From: Paludibacteraceae bacterium
GTDB lineage: Bacteria; Bacteroidota; Bacteroidia; Bacteroidales; Paludibacteraceae
Assembly (NCBI GenBank): GCA_017446455.1
Contig: JAFSQV010000002.1
Location: forward strand, 1-58,053
DNA length: 58,053 nucleotides
Reading direction: 5' to 3'
A model generated the notes under the pieces. It ran no database searches and had not been told where the DNA came from. It saw only the letters and a program-made list of their open reading frames with translations. The translations under genes were made by a program, and so were the position numbers. This document shows positions 26,302 to 33,078 of the stretch, in pieces. Every line of letters starts with the position of its first letter. The first letter of the stretch is position 1.

Positions 26302-27346
26302 TTATTCTGTGAAAAATCGTCACTCATATGGAATAATGCTGCTTGCGCTGCTGCTTTGCGGTAGTGTGAGTGCGAAGGTGACCAATTACATTGGTGCGTC
26401 TGCTAATGTCGGAGAATGGACGATGCTTCCGTCCGGCAGTAAATATACCGGTAGTCTCGGTGTGGCCGGTGGAGTAGGTTTTGTGTATGAGTTGCGTGCC
26501 GGAGCGGCATATGGAACGACGCAATTCCTCTTTGATGTCGGTGTAGGCGCTTGGGGCGGTATGACGAGTTTCATGCAGTCAGCGGATTTGTCTGCGACTT
26601 TGGGGGACCAAGAGGATTTGCAGGGCGTGAAATTCGATTATGTGTATGAGTTAAAAGGCCGTAAGGACCGCTATAATAACATTGCTGCGCAAGTGCCGTT
26701 GATGGTCGGTTTCCAGCATAGACGCTTCTATATGTTGGTCGGCGCGAAGCTGAATGCCAATGTCTGGACCAAGACGCAAACGGTTGCGACGCTCAATACC
26801 TACGGTGACTATACGCGCTACGGTCAAGGAGAGTTCCGCAATATGCCGGAGTACCAGTTCTTTAAGGATAAGAGCGTCAAGGGCGGCGTACAGACGAACC
26901 TGAATTTAGACGTGGATGTGAGTCTGGAAATCGGTGGCCGTGTAGGCGGTATTGTGACGGATGCGGTAGGCTTTGACGTGCCGAAAGATCGCGTGGAGTA
27001 TCGTCTGGCTGCGTTTGTGGACTACGGCTTGTTTGACCTGCACAAACAGGGCTCGAACCCTATGTTGAATATCACGGCGACGTATGATACCAATCCGAAT
27101 TCGAAGGATTATGTCTATAATCCGGACGGCAAGAACGAGTCGATGATTCGTCCGGACCGGTTGATTATGAACGATATTATGTCCACGACGGAGTTTGCCA
27201 CTGCGGTAAAGAACCTGATGGTGGGATTGAAGTTCACGATCCTATTCCGGATGCCGGAGCCCGGTAAGTGCGTCATCTGTCGCGACGCATACGGATCAAG
27301 TATTGGGAACAGCGTCCGCAGCGGTGGAGTGAAGTACGAGGAATAA
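26288..27346 (+). CDS. Secreted outer-membrane-type beta-barrel protein, unknown function
   Basis: The 352-residue protein has a signal peptide with hydrophobic core IMLLALLLCGSVSA (cut after SA, near residue 29). A beta-rich sequence with repeated aromatic-ended strands follows, and GLKFTILFRM near the C-terminus. I do not recognise a named family. The composition suggests an outer-membrane barrel or a large beta domain exposed in the periplasm. The last segment (MPEPGKCVICRDAYGSS) contains two cysteines and lies partly in the 51-nt tail-to-tail overlap with cdaA. Start ATG 26288 is preferred over the upstream GTG at 26267. Confidence 0.7.
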   Translation: MKNTNYSVKNRHSYGIMLLALLLCGSVSAKVTNYIGASANVGEWTMLPSGSKYTGSLGVAGGVGFVYELRAGAAYGTTQFLFDVGVGAWGGMTSFMQSADLSATLGDQEDLQGVKFDYVYELKGRKDRYNNIAAQVPLMVGFQHRRFYMLVGAKLNANVWTKTQTVATLNTYGDYTRYGQGEFRNMPEYQFFKDKSVKGGVQTNLNLDVDVSLEIGGRVGGIVTDAVGFDVPKDRVEYRLAAFVDYGLFDLHKQGSNPMLNITATYDTNPNSKDYVYNPDGKNESMIRPDRLIMNDIMSTTEFATAVKNLMVGLKFTILFRMPEPGKCVICRDAYGSSIGNSVRSGGVKYEE

Positions 27347-28078
27347 CTCATCGGCGCTCACTTCCCGAATCGTGCCTTCCTTGGTTACGGAAATGGCACC
27401 TGTCTCTTCCGACACCACTATACATGTGGCGTCGGATTTTTCTGTTATACCGAGCGCTGCGCGGTGACGAAGGCCGTAATGTTGCGGAATCTCCTGGTTC
27501 TTGCTGACCGGCAGGATACATGCCGCAGCGATGATGCGTCCTTCGCGAATCACCACCGCGCCATCGTGGAGAGGGGTGTTCTTAAAGAAGATGTTTTCCA
27601 ATAGGCGCGCGGACACCTGTGCATCCAGGCGCTCGCCCGTATCTACTATCTCTTTGAGATTCGCTTCGCCGGCGAGGACAATGAGTGCGCCGGTCTTGGT
27701 AGAAGCCATATGACGGCAAGCCTGCGTGATCTCCAGTACCTGCTGACGCGAAGCCGTCTCATTCTCATTGCGGCGGAACAGTTGCCAGGACGAGAAACGC
27801 GCGCCGATACGGAAGAAGAACATACGTATCTGATCTTGGAAGATGACGATGAGGGCGATGGCGCCGACGGAGATGATACGGTCGAAGATCGCACCCGTCA
27901 AGTCGAGTTGGAACACAAACGACACAAGGAACCATACTACGACAAAGGCCAGGATACCCCAGAAGAGGTTTGACGCGCCCGTCTTGCGAAGCAAGCGGTA
28001 CATCTCATACATGATACAAGCGACCAATAGGATATCGATCACATCCTTGAAGCTGAACGAAAAAGCTAAAAATTGCAT
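27296..28078 (-). CDS. cdaA: Diadenylate cyclase CdaA
   Basis: The 260-residue enzyme makes cyclic di-AMP. Three N-terminal membrane helices (about 10-75) precede the DAC domain, which carries the catalytic DGA motif in LHDGAVVI and the RHR motif in GLRHRAALGI. Flanking conserved text includes EETGAISV. The length matches CdaA (about 260-275). The start overlaps the folP stop by 13 nt. The pairing folP-cdaA is typical of Bacteroidales in my knowledge. The 3' end overlaps the convergent barrel gene by 51 nt. Confidence 0.95.
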   Translation of the reverse strand: MQFLAFSFSFKDVIDILLVACIMYEMYRLLRKTGASNLFWGILAFVVVWFLVSFVFQLDLTGAIFDRIISVGAIALIVIFQDQIRMFFFRIGARFSSWQLFRRNENETASRQQVLEITQACRHMASTKTGALIVLAGEANLKEIVDTGERLDAQVSARLLENIFFKNTPLHDGAVVIREGRIIAAACILPVSKNQEIPQHYGLRHRAALGITEKSDATCIVVSEETGAISVTKEGTIREVSADELFLVLHSTAADAVPNT

Positions 28079-28773
28079 ATGTTGTTAAACAATTTAATGG
28101 TCTGTGCGGTCTCTTTGACATCGTGTGTGCGCAGGATGGTGGCGCCTTGCTCGAGGGCGTAGAGCTGCAGGGCTTGCGTCGCTTCGAGACAGGTCTCGGG
28201 CGTCAGGCCTAAGGGCCGCCACACCATCGACTTACGACTCACGCCGACCAGTATCGGCAGGTTGTGCGCGCGCAGGCTATGCATGTTACGCATGCACTCG
28301 TAGTCCGCTTCGGTACTACCGATAAACCCGAATCCCGGATCGAGGATGAGGTCGATGTTGCGCAACTCAGGCATGCGGGCGGGAAGGTCGAGATCGCCGC
28401 GCAGCGTCCATATATACGGCACGTGCGCCTGACGAACAACGTCGTACATCGCTTCGCAGCCGCCGGAGATATCGTTGATGATCAGCGACCCGAATTGCGC
28501 CAAGGCGCGACGGGCTATCTCCGGGCGGAAGGTGTCGACCGACAGTCGGGTTTCCGGCAAGGCGCTACGTAAAGCCGCCAGGGCGGGTTCCAGACGACGC
28601 CATTCCTCTTCTTCGAAAGCCGGAGTACTGCCCGGGCGAGTGGAGCACGCGCCGATATCCAGGATGTCTGCGCCATCGGCCAGCGCCTGCTGCGCCCAAG
28701 CCACTACGGCGTCCGTAGAGCCCAACCGCGAAGCCGCATAGAAACTATCCGGCGTCACATTACCTATCGCCAT
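28066..28773 (-). CDS. folP: Dihydropteroate synthase
   Basis: The 235-residue enzyme joins pterin pyrophosphate and p-aminobenzoate in folate synthesis. Motifs in order are GNVTPDSF, ADILDIGACSTRPGS, LSVDTFRPEIA, IINDISGG, LILDPGFGF and ILVGVSRKSM. It is shorter than most DHPS (270-285) because the N-terminal strand before NVTPDSF is nearly absent: the ATG at 28773 leaves only three residues before the motif. GTG 28788 would add five more. A promoter at 28815-28845 limits the start to this interval, so the open frame continuing far upstream, antisense to gldJ, is not coding. Confidence 0.9.
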   Translation of the reverse strand: MAIGNVTPDSFYAASRLGSTDAVVAWAQQALADGADILDIGACSTRPGSTPAFEEEEWRRLEPALAALRSALPETRLSVDTFRPEIARRALAQFGSLIINDISGGCEAMYDVVRQAHVPYIWTLRGDLDLPARMPELRNIDLILDPGFGFIGSTEADYECMRNMHSLRAHNLPILVGVSRKSMVWRPLGLTPETCLEATQALQLYALEQGATILRTHDVKETAQTIKLFNNICNF

Positions 28774-28814
28774 TATCTGCGCTTTCACGCTGCGGAATGA
28801 TGCTTTTGCGGGTG

Positions 28815-28845
28815 CAAAGATAGTAAAAATTGCCGAAATATGCAA
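28815..28845 (-). promoter_or_regulatory. Promoter of folP-cdaA
   Basis: Minus-strand TATCTTTG (28822-28815) and TTGCATAT (28845-28838) match the -7 and -33 elements. Transcription would start near 28808, 20-35 nt before the possible folP starts. Confidence 0.7.
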
Positions 28846-28872
28846 AAAAATCGAAAAAAAGTAATGAAAATT

Positions 28873-28903
28873 TTGCGTATATGGAAAAAAAGCTGTACAT
28901 TTG
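28873..28903 (+). promoter_or_regulatory. Promoter of gldJ
   Basis: TTGCGTATAT (28873-28882) and TACATTTG (28896-28903) form a promoter about 90 nt upstream of the gldJ ATG, divergent from the folP promoter. Confidence 0.75.
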
Positions 28904-28915
28904 CAGGCTGAATTA

Positions 28916-28950
28916 CGTACGCATGTGCTGACGCGCGCAATTCGCGTACG
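28916..28950 (+). repeat. Self-complementary gldJ leader
   Basis: CGTACGC and GCGTACG, separated by 21 nt of alternating purine/pyrimidine sequence (for example ATGTGC, ACGCGCGC), can pair into a leader hairpin just after the predicted transcription start. Similar short pairs are found in other leaders of the window. Confidence 0.45.
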
Positions 28951-28992
28951 GGGAAAATAGATATAGAAACATATAAAACTTTTAATAACTAT

Positions 28993-30597
28993 ATGAAAAA
29001 CGTATTTAAGTATCTCTTGATCGTTTCGGTGGCAATGGCTGCTGTGTCGTGTAACCAGCGTGAGTTGAATACGCGCGTTAGTAACACCACCGGTTGGAAT
29101 TATTTTGACCGAAAGACTACGAATTTTGAGGCCAATGAAGGTGTGGGCAATGTGAACCCGGTGGGCATGCTGCCTATTCAGGGTGGTTCGTTCACGGTGG
29201 GAGAGAAGGATGAGTTCCTGACCGCTCCGCGTAACAACGAGACCCGTACGCTGACCGTTAGTTCGTTCTACATGGACAAGTATGAGATCACGAACCTCAA
29301 CTGGAATGAGTACCTGCACTGGTTGGAATTCGTTTTCGGCGCAGTAGCTCCGGAGTTGGTGGACAAGGCTCGTCCGGACCACAAGGTATGGCGTGAGGAC
29401 TTGGCGTACAACGATCCGTATGAGGACAACTATTTCGAGCACCCTGCTTTCTCTTTCTATCCGGTAGTAGGTGTTACGTGGGAGCAAGCGATGGCTTACT
29501 GCCAGTGGCGTACCGACCGTGTGAATGAGATGGCGCTTATCAATGCCGGCGCTATCGTTGTTCCGCCGTTTGCTGATCTTCAGCCGACGGATGACGAGGC
29601 TTACAAGGATGAGTGGGAGCAGCAGACAGGTTATGAGATGTTCTCTTATGAAGAGGTAAGTCCGGAGGATCCGGAGCAGACGGTAACGATGTATCGTCCG
29701 AGCTTCGAGTGGATCCGCGATAAGTTTGTGTTCAATACCGAGAAGTACCTGATGGATGCTACCTATATGCCGGAGTACGGCCGTCGTCCGAAACGCGACA
29801 GCTACGGCGCAGAGCGTAAGGTGAATATTGCTGATGGTGTTTTCGTAACCGGTTATCGTCTGCCGACGGAGTCGGAGTGGGAGTTTGCGGCTTACGCACC
29901 TGTTGCCGGCGAGGATGGTCTGACGATCGAGGGTAAGGTTTATCCGTGGTCGGGTTATCATCCGCGCGAGATGAGCAAGCAGAACCTCGGTATGATGCAG
30001 GCGAACTTCGTTCGTGGTCGTGGCGATATGATGGGTGTCAGCGGTGCGCTGAACGATCGTCGCGTGATCACCAACCCGGTGGATGAGTTTGCGCCGAACG
30101 ATTTCGGTCTGTATAACATGGCTGGTAACGTCAACGAGTGGGTACTGGATGTATACCGCGAGACGACCTTTCAGGAGACGAGCGAGTACAACTCCTTCCG
30201 CGGAAATATCTACAGCCGCCCGGTACTGGATGACAACGGTAAGTTCGAGATGGATTCGACCGGTTGCATCAAGATCACCTGGGGTCGTGAGGATGATAAG
30301 CGCGACGTACTCGATGGCGATTTCGCAAGCTTGTTCGACACCGACTATCCGCTGGATACCGTAGGTATTGAGAACCTCGCCGCTATCAAGACCGACCCGA
30401 CGGATATCCTCGCTCCGCGTATCACCAAGAAGAGCCGCGTTTACAAAGGTGGTTCTTGGGCTGACCGCATCTATTGGCTGAACCCGTCTACGCGTCGTTA
30501 CCTCGACCAAGACAAGTGTTCGTCGAAGATCGGTTTCCGCTGCGCGATGTCTACGCTGGGTGACCAGATTCCCGGCACGCCGGTAGTTCGTAAGTAA
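28993..30597 (+). CDS. gldJ: Gliding motility / T9SS lipoprotein GldJ
   Basis: The 534-residue lipoprotein (signal MKNVFKYLLIVSVAMAAVSC) contains a formylglycine-generating-enzyme (SUMF1) fold. The landmarks are GGSFTVGEKDE, SSFYMDKYEITNLNWNEYL, VVGVTWEQAMAYCQWR, YRLPTESEWEFAAYA, YNMAGNVNEWVLD, VYKGGSWADR and IGFRCAMS. NTTGWNYFD near the N-terminus resembles GldJ rather than the shorter GldK. GldJ is an outer-membrane-associated subunit needed for type IX secretion and gliding. It is followed 34 nt later by gcvH, and repeats of TCACTAATT fill that gap. Confidence 0.88.
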   Translation: MKNVFKYLLIVSVAMAAVSCNQRELNTRVSNTTGWNYFDRKTTNFEANEGVGNVNPVGMLPIQGGSFTVGEKDEFLTAPRNNETRTLTVSSFYMDKYEITNLNWNEYLHWLEFVFGAVAPELVDKARPDHKVWREDLAYNDPYEDNYFEHPAFSFYPVVGVTWEQAMAYCQWRTDRVNEMALINAGAIVVPPFADLQPTDDEAYKDEWEQQTGYEMFSYEEVSPEDPEQTVTMYRPSFEWIRDKFVFNTEKYLMDATYMPEYGRRPKRDSYGAERKVNIADGVFVTGYRLPTESEWEFAAYAPVAGEDGLTIEGKVYPWSGYHPREMSKQNLGMMQANFVRGRGDMMGVSGALNDRRVITNPVDEFAPNDFGLYNMAGNVNEWVLDVYRETTFQETSEYNSFRGNIYSRPVLDDNGKFEMDSTGCIKITWGREDDKRDVLDGDFASLFDTDYPLDTVGIENLAAIKTDPTDILAPRITKKSRVYKGGSWADRIYWLNPSTRRYLDQDKCSSKIGFRCAMSTLGDQIPGTPVVRK

Positions 30598-30598
30598 T

Positions 30599-30628
30599 CA
30601 CTAACTCACTAATTCACTAATTCATTAA
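30599..30628 (+). repeat. TCACTAATT tandem repeat upstream of gcvH
   Basis: Three to four degenerate copies of TCACTAATT lie between the gldJ stop and the gcvH ATG at 30632. The gene has no Shine-Dalgarno sequence, and this A/T-rich repeat forms the whole translation-initiation region. Confidence 0.6.
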
Positions 30629-30631
30629 GCA

Positions 30632-31006
30632 ATGAACTTTCCTGATAATCTTCGCTATACAAGCGAGCATGAATGGATTCGTGTAGAGGGTGATGAGGCG
30701 TTTGTCGGCATCACGGACTATGCGCAGTCGGAGTTAGGCGAGATCGTTTTCATCGACGTTCCTACGGTAGGTGAGACGGTAGGCCAGGGTGAGGTGTTCG
30801 GTTCGGTAGAAGCCGTTAAGACGGTGAGTGACCTCAACATGCCTGTTACGGGTGAGGTACTGGAGCTGAACGAGGAGTTGGACGCAGCGCCGGAGTTGGT
30901 TAACAATGACCCCTATGGCAAGGGATGGATCATCCGCATTGCCATCAAGGACGCTGCTGAACTCGACAGCCTCATGGATGCGAAAGCATACGAAGCAAGT
31001 CTTTAA
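30632..31006 (+). CDS. gcvH: Glycine cleavage system H protein
   Basis: The 124-residue lipoyl carrier starts [18 protein letters not shown] and has the lipoylation site Lys63 in [13 protein letters not shown]. The C-terminus (YGKGWIIRI) is also canonical. It shuttles the aminomethyl group between the P and T proteins; those genes are not in the window. A strong terminator follows at 31099-31128. Confidence 0.96.
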   Translation: MNFPDNLRYTSEHEWIRVEGDEAFVGITDYAQSELGEIVFIDVPTVGETVGQGEVFGSVEAVKTVSDLNMPVTGEVLELNEELDAAPELVNNDPYGKGWIIRIAIKDAAELDSLMDAKAYEASL

Positions 31007-31082
31007 TGCTGGTATTTACCTGGTAATCCTAGACTTTAGTCCTGGTAAAGTGCTGATCAAGTGCTGGTAATTACCTGGTAAT
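31007..31082 (+). repeat. Direct repeat downstream of gcvH
   Basis: Two 21-nt copies, 31007-31027 and 31062-31082, differ at one position. The second copy contains the palindrome GGTAATTACC. CCTGGTAAA and TGCTGATCAA between them look like further partial copies. They form the 3' leader to the terminator. Confidence 0.65.
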
Positions 31083-31098
31083 ATGCTGTACACTTTTT

Positions 31099-31128
31099 AG
31101 GGTCGCCCATTCGGCGGCCCTATTTTTT
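31099..31128 (+). terminator. Rho-independent terminator of gldJ-gcvH
   Basis: A GC-rich stem AGGG-T-CGCC/GGCG-G-CCCT with a 5-nt loop (31099-31121) is followed by a TATTTTTT tract. Confidence 0.9.
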
Positions 31129-31180
31129 GTAGGATTATACTTAGCGCCTATCCAAAAAAGAAAATAAAACCAAATAAACA

Positions 31181-31300
31181 CTTTAAAATGATTAAAAGCT
31201 ATACTTTTTGTATTAATTGCTTACTTAAAACTTCTTACAAATAAATTTGTAGGTAGTTTTCACCATCAATTAATAACTCTACGAGTTAATCATTTTAAAG
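31181..31300. repeat. Nested inverted-repeat element (MITE-like)
   Basis: Perfect 15-bp arms CTTTAAAATGATTAA (31181-31195) and its reverse complement (31286-31300) enclose 90 nt. Inside is a second hairpin: AAAACT/AGTTTT outer pairs and TACAAAT/ATTTGTA inner pairs between 31227 and 31260. ATAAACA occurs just before the left arm and 2 nt after the right arm, which could be a target duplication. No coding frame is present. The stretch 31129-31537 otherwise holds only the palindrome at 31402 and a promoter. Confidence 0.55.
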
Positions 31301-31401
31301 AGATAAACATAAATTAACTTGTCTATTTCCTAAACACAGCAAGTCTATCAATAATATATTATGGAACGTGTGCGCGGGCATGCGTATATACGTAAAAGGA
31401 C

Positions 31402-31427
31402 ATTTTGCTAAGTATAGTTAGCAAAAT
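31402..31427. promoter_or_regulatory. 26-bp palindrome upstream of the RhuM gene, possible operator
   Basis: ATTTTGCTAA and TTAGCAAAAT form a perfect 10-bp dyad around GTATAG, 58 bp upstream of the -7 box. It has the size and symmetry of a dimeric repressor site. The downstream gene encodes a DNA-binding-type protein, so autoregulation is possible. Confidence 0.45.
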
Positions 31428-31484
31428 TGGTGATAATTTTCCATTTTTACTCAATTTATGCACATTTATGTTGTAAAAAAGCAG

Positions 31485-31492
31485 TACCTTTG
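31485..31492 (+). promoter_or_regulatory. -7 element of the RhuM gene
   Basis: TACCTTTG matches TAnnTTTG, 45 nt before the ATG at 31538. The leader contains the pair TGTACG/CGTACA. Confidence 0.65.
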
Positions 31493-31537
31493 CAGCCGAA
31501 TTGTAATGTACGCACATGCATCCACGTACACATACAA

Positions 31538-32455
31538 ATGAAAAGCATCAACACCACAATACATCCGGAAAAAATAACAGATACCATGGCAAAGGAAATT
31601 GAAATAAACAACCCAAGTGATGAAACGGTAGTCATCTACCGCAGCGCGGATAGTGCTGTGCAGTTGGATGTGCAACTGTCAGAGGAGACGGTATGGTTAA
31701 GCCAGCAACAGATGGCATCGTTATTCGACTCAACGGTACCTAATATAAGCATTCACATCCGCAATATATACAAAGAAGGTGAATTGCTCAAGGAGGCAAC
31801 TGTTAAAGATTTTTTAATAGTTCAAAATGAAGGCGGTCGTAAAATATCTCGCCATGTACTATTTTACAATTTGGATGTTATCATCTCTGTGGGCTACCGC
31901 GTAAAAAGTCAGAGGGGCGTGCAGTTTAGGCAATGGGCGACGAAGGTGCTTAATAATTACTTGAGATACGGCTATGCGATTAGTAATCGCTTTGAGCGTT
32001 TGGAACAAAGAGTTGCAAAAACGGAAGCGCAAATAGAGTCTTTTGTACATGCGGCACTGCCTCCGAGAGAAGGGATTTTCGTAGATGGACAGATCTTTGA
32101 TGCCTATGAGTTTGTGCAGAAACTGATTAAGTCGGCTAAGAAATCGATCACGCTGATAGATAATTATGTAGATGAATCGGTGTTGGCAATGATGAGTGAG
32201 AAACAAGCCGGAGTGAGGGTGGGTATCTATACGAAGGAAATCACAAAGGCTTTGCAATTGGCAGAGAAGAACTTTAATGCGCAGTATGGAGATTTAGAGA
32301 TAAAAACGACATCTGTGTTCCATGATAGATTTATGATTATTGATGATGAAACGATATATATTATTGGAGCATCGCTGAAAGATGCCGGCAAGCGGTTTTT
32401 TGCTTTCACACAGATGGATTCGACGCAGATAAGCACTATTAAAGCACGATTATAA
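31538..32455 (+). CDS. RhuM family protein with PLD-like C-terminal domain
   Basis: The 305-residue protein has the RhuM-type N-terminal domain: VVIYRSADSAVQLDVQLSEE, TVWLSQQQMASLFDSTVPNI, and YNLDVIISVGYRVKSQRGVQ. It looks like a helix-turn-helix followed by a conserved core. After a short coiled coil (RFERLEQRVAKTEAQI), the C-terminus (from about residue 185) resembles a phospholipase-D-like domain: KSITLIDNYVD and HDRFMIIDD with GASLKDAGKRFFAF. RhuM proteins are often found on islands beside restriction or toxin genes, and their activity is not settled. An alternative start is 31586 (MAKEIEI). It is flanked by a palindrome upstream and a hairpin at its stop. Confidence 0.8.
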   Translation: MKSINTTIHPEKITDTMAKEIEINNPSDETVVIYRSADSAVQLDVQLSEETVWLSQQQMASLFDSTVPNISIHIRNIYKEGELLKEATVKDFLIVQNEGGRKISRHVLFYNLDVIISVGYRVKSQRGVQFRQWATKVLNNYLRYGYAISNRFERLEQRVAKTEAQIESFVHAALPPREGIFVDGQIFDAYEFVQKLIKSAKKSITLIDNYVDESVLAMMSEKQAGVRVGIYTKEITKALQLAEKNFNAQYGDLEIKTTSVFHDRFMIIDDETIYIIGASLKDAGKRFFAFTQMDSTQISTIKARL

Positions 32456-32482
32456 CCATTTTCGTGATGTTACGAAAATGGT
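32455..32482 (+). terminator. Long perfect hairpin at the RhuM stop codon
   Basis: ACCATTTTCGT and ACGAAAATGGT form an 11-bp stem with a 6-nt loop, beginning at the last base of the stop codon. Only ATT follows, so it is not a textbook terminator; it may act with a factor or protect the 3' end. Confidence 0.55.
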
Positions 32483-32551
32483 ATTAGGTGCATAGATGGC
32501 ACCATAAAACGAAATAAGATAAAAAGATAAAAATCGAGATAATAATTAAAC

Positions 32552-32611
32552 ACACAAGATATCATGAGAACAAATTTACTTAACGGTTTGTCTAATGTAG
32601 TGAAAAAAGGA
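32552..32611 (+). repeat. 60-bp perfect direct repeat, left copy
   Basis: Identical over 60 bp to 34267-34326. It includes the ATG and first codons (MRTNLLNGLSNVVKKG) of the gene at 34279. The two copies flank 1,655 bp carrying the DUF1016 gene. Confidence 0.95.
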
Positions 32612-32629
32612 ACAAGCAGAAACGCATAA
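32564..32629 (+). pseudogene. Truncated gene start (copy of the 34279 gene N-terminus)
   Basis: A 21-codon frame, MRTNLLNGLSNVVKKGTSRN followed by A and a stop, repeats the N-terminus of the protein at 34279. The similarity stops after KKG, and no signal-peptide core or downstream domain follows. It is either the remnant of a paralogue or a duplicate made when the DUF1016 segment was inserted. Confidence 0.7.
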
Positions 32630-32663
32630 AAATACGGTATAGAACAGGACCATCACGGGACCA

Positions 32664-32786
32664 TGTTCTGACGAGAACCTAAAAATTGTACAATCAGAAC
32701 AATATAAGTCCTCCGTCCATTACGTCGGATGCCATCCGACAACAACCCAAAAAACACCGTGCATTTTTCTCGCATCCTTGCGAGAA
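32664..32786. repeat. Cluster of three inverted repeats in non-coding DNA
   Basis: TGTTCTGA/TCAGAACA (32664-32701), GTCGGATG-C-CATCCGAC (32724-32740) and TTCTCGCA-TCCT-TGCGAGAA (32767-32786) are all perfect. No open frame of useful length spans them. The rest of 32630-32945 is AT-rich with nothing else recognisable. It could be a structured RNA or remnants of mobile DNA. Confidence 0.45.
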
Positions 32787-32945
32787 TCCAAAATAGAATA
32801 ACATAAAACACTTAAATACATTAAGAATATAGAGATATAGTCGGGCATCGAGACTAAAAACAGATGCGAAAGATCTTTGACATAATGAAAAACAAACAGA
32901 TAAGAGGGAAAATATAGGATAAGCACCGAAATTTCGCTTCAAAAC

Positions 32946-32987
32946 TTGCATATGTCGAAAAAAGATTGTACCTTTGTGAAAATTTTC
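32946..32987 (+). promoter_or_regulatory. Promoter of the DUF1016 gene with operator-like palindrome
   Basis: TTGCATATGTC (32946-32956) and TACCTTTG (32969-32976) form the promoter. GAAAATTTTC (32978-32987) is a perfect palindrome over the predicted start site. The ATG at 32992 would have a leader of about 9 nt. Confidence 0.6.
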
Positions 32988-32991
32988 GCAA

Positions 32992-33078
32992 ATGGAGCAA
33001 TCAATTCAACAAAACCACATCAAGGAAGTAAAGAAGATTCGTGAAGCGATAAGCGTTGCCCGCTATCGTGCAGCCTAG
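32992..33078 (+). pseudogene. Separated 5' end of the DUF1016 gene, closed by an amber codon
   Basis: ATG at 32992 opens 28 codons (MEQSIQQNHIKEVKKIREAI, then SVARYRAA) that end at TAG (33076-33078) in the same frame as the DUF1016 body. This is the normal N-terminal helix of the family, which continues after the stop as LANGETLRLYYSVGKFIS. The single in-frame stop is best read as a recent nonsense mutation. Confidence 0.75.

Noticed and set aside
28774-30510. An 814-codon minus-strand frame extending from folP back across gldJ
   Set aside because: Only its last 235 codons match dihydropteroate synthase. The rest is antisense to the well-supported gldJ gene, and a promoter for folP lies at 28815-28845, so the long frame is not translated as one protein.
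31362-31392. A small gene starting at ATG 31362 upstream of the RhuM gene
   Set aside because: The segment is an alternating GTGCGCGGGCATGCG leader-like stretch without a usable downstream frame; it may be an old leader but not a gene.
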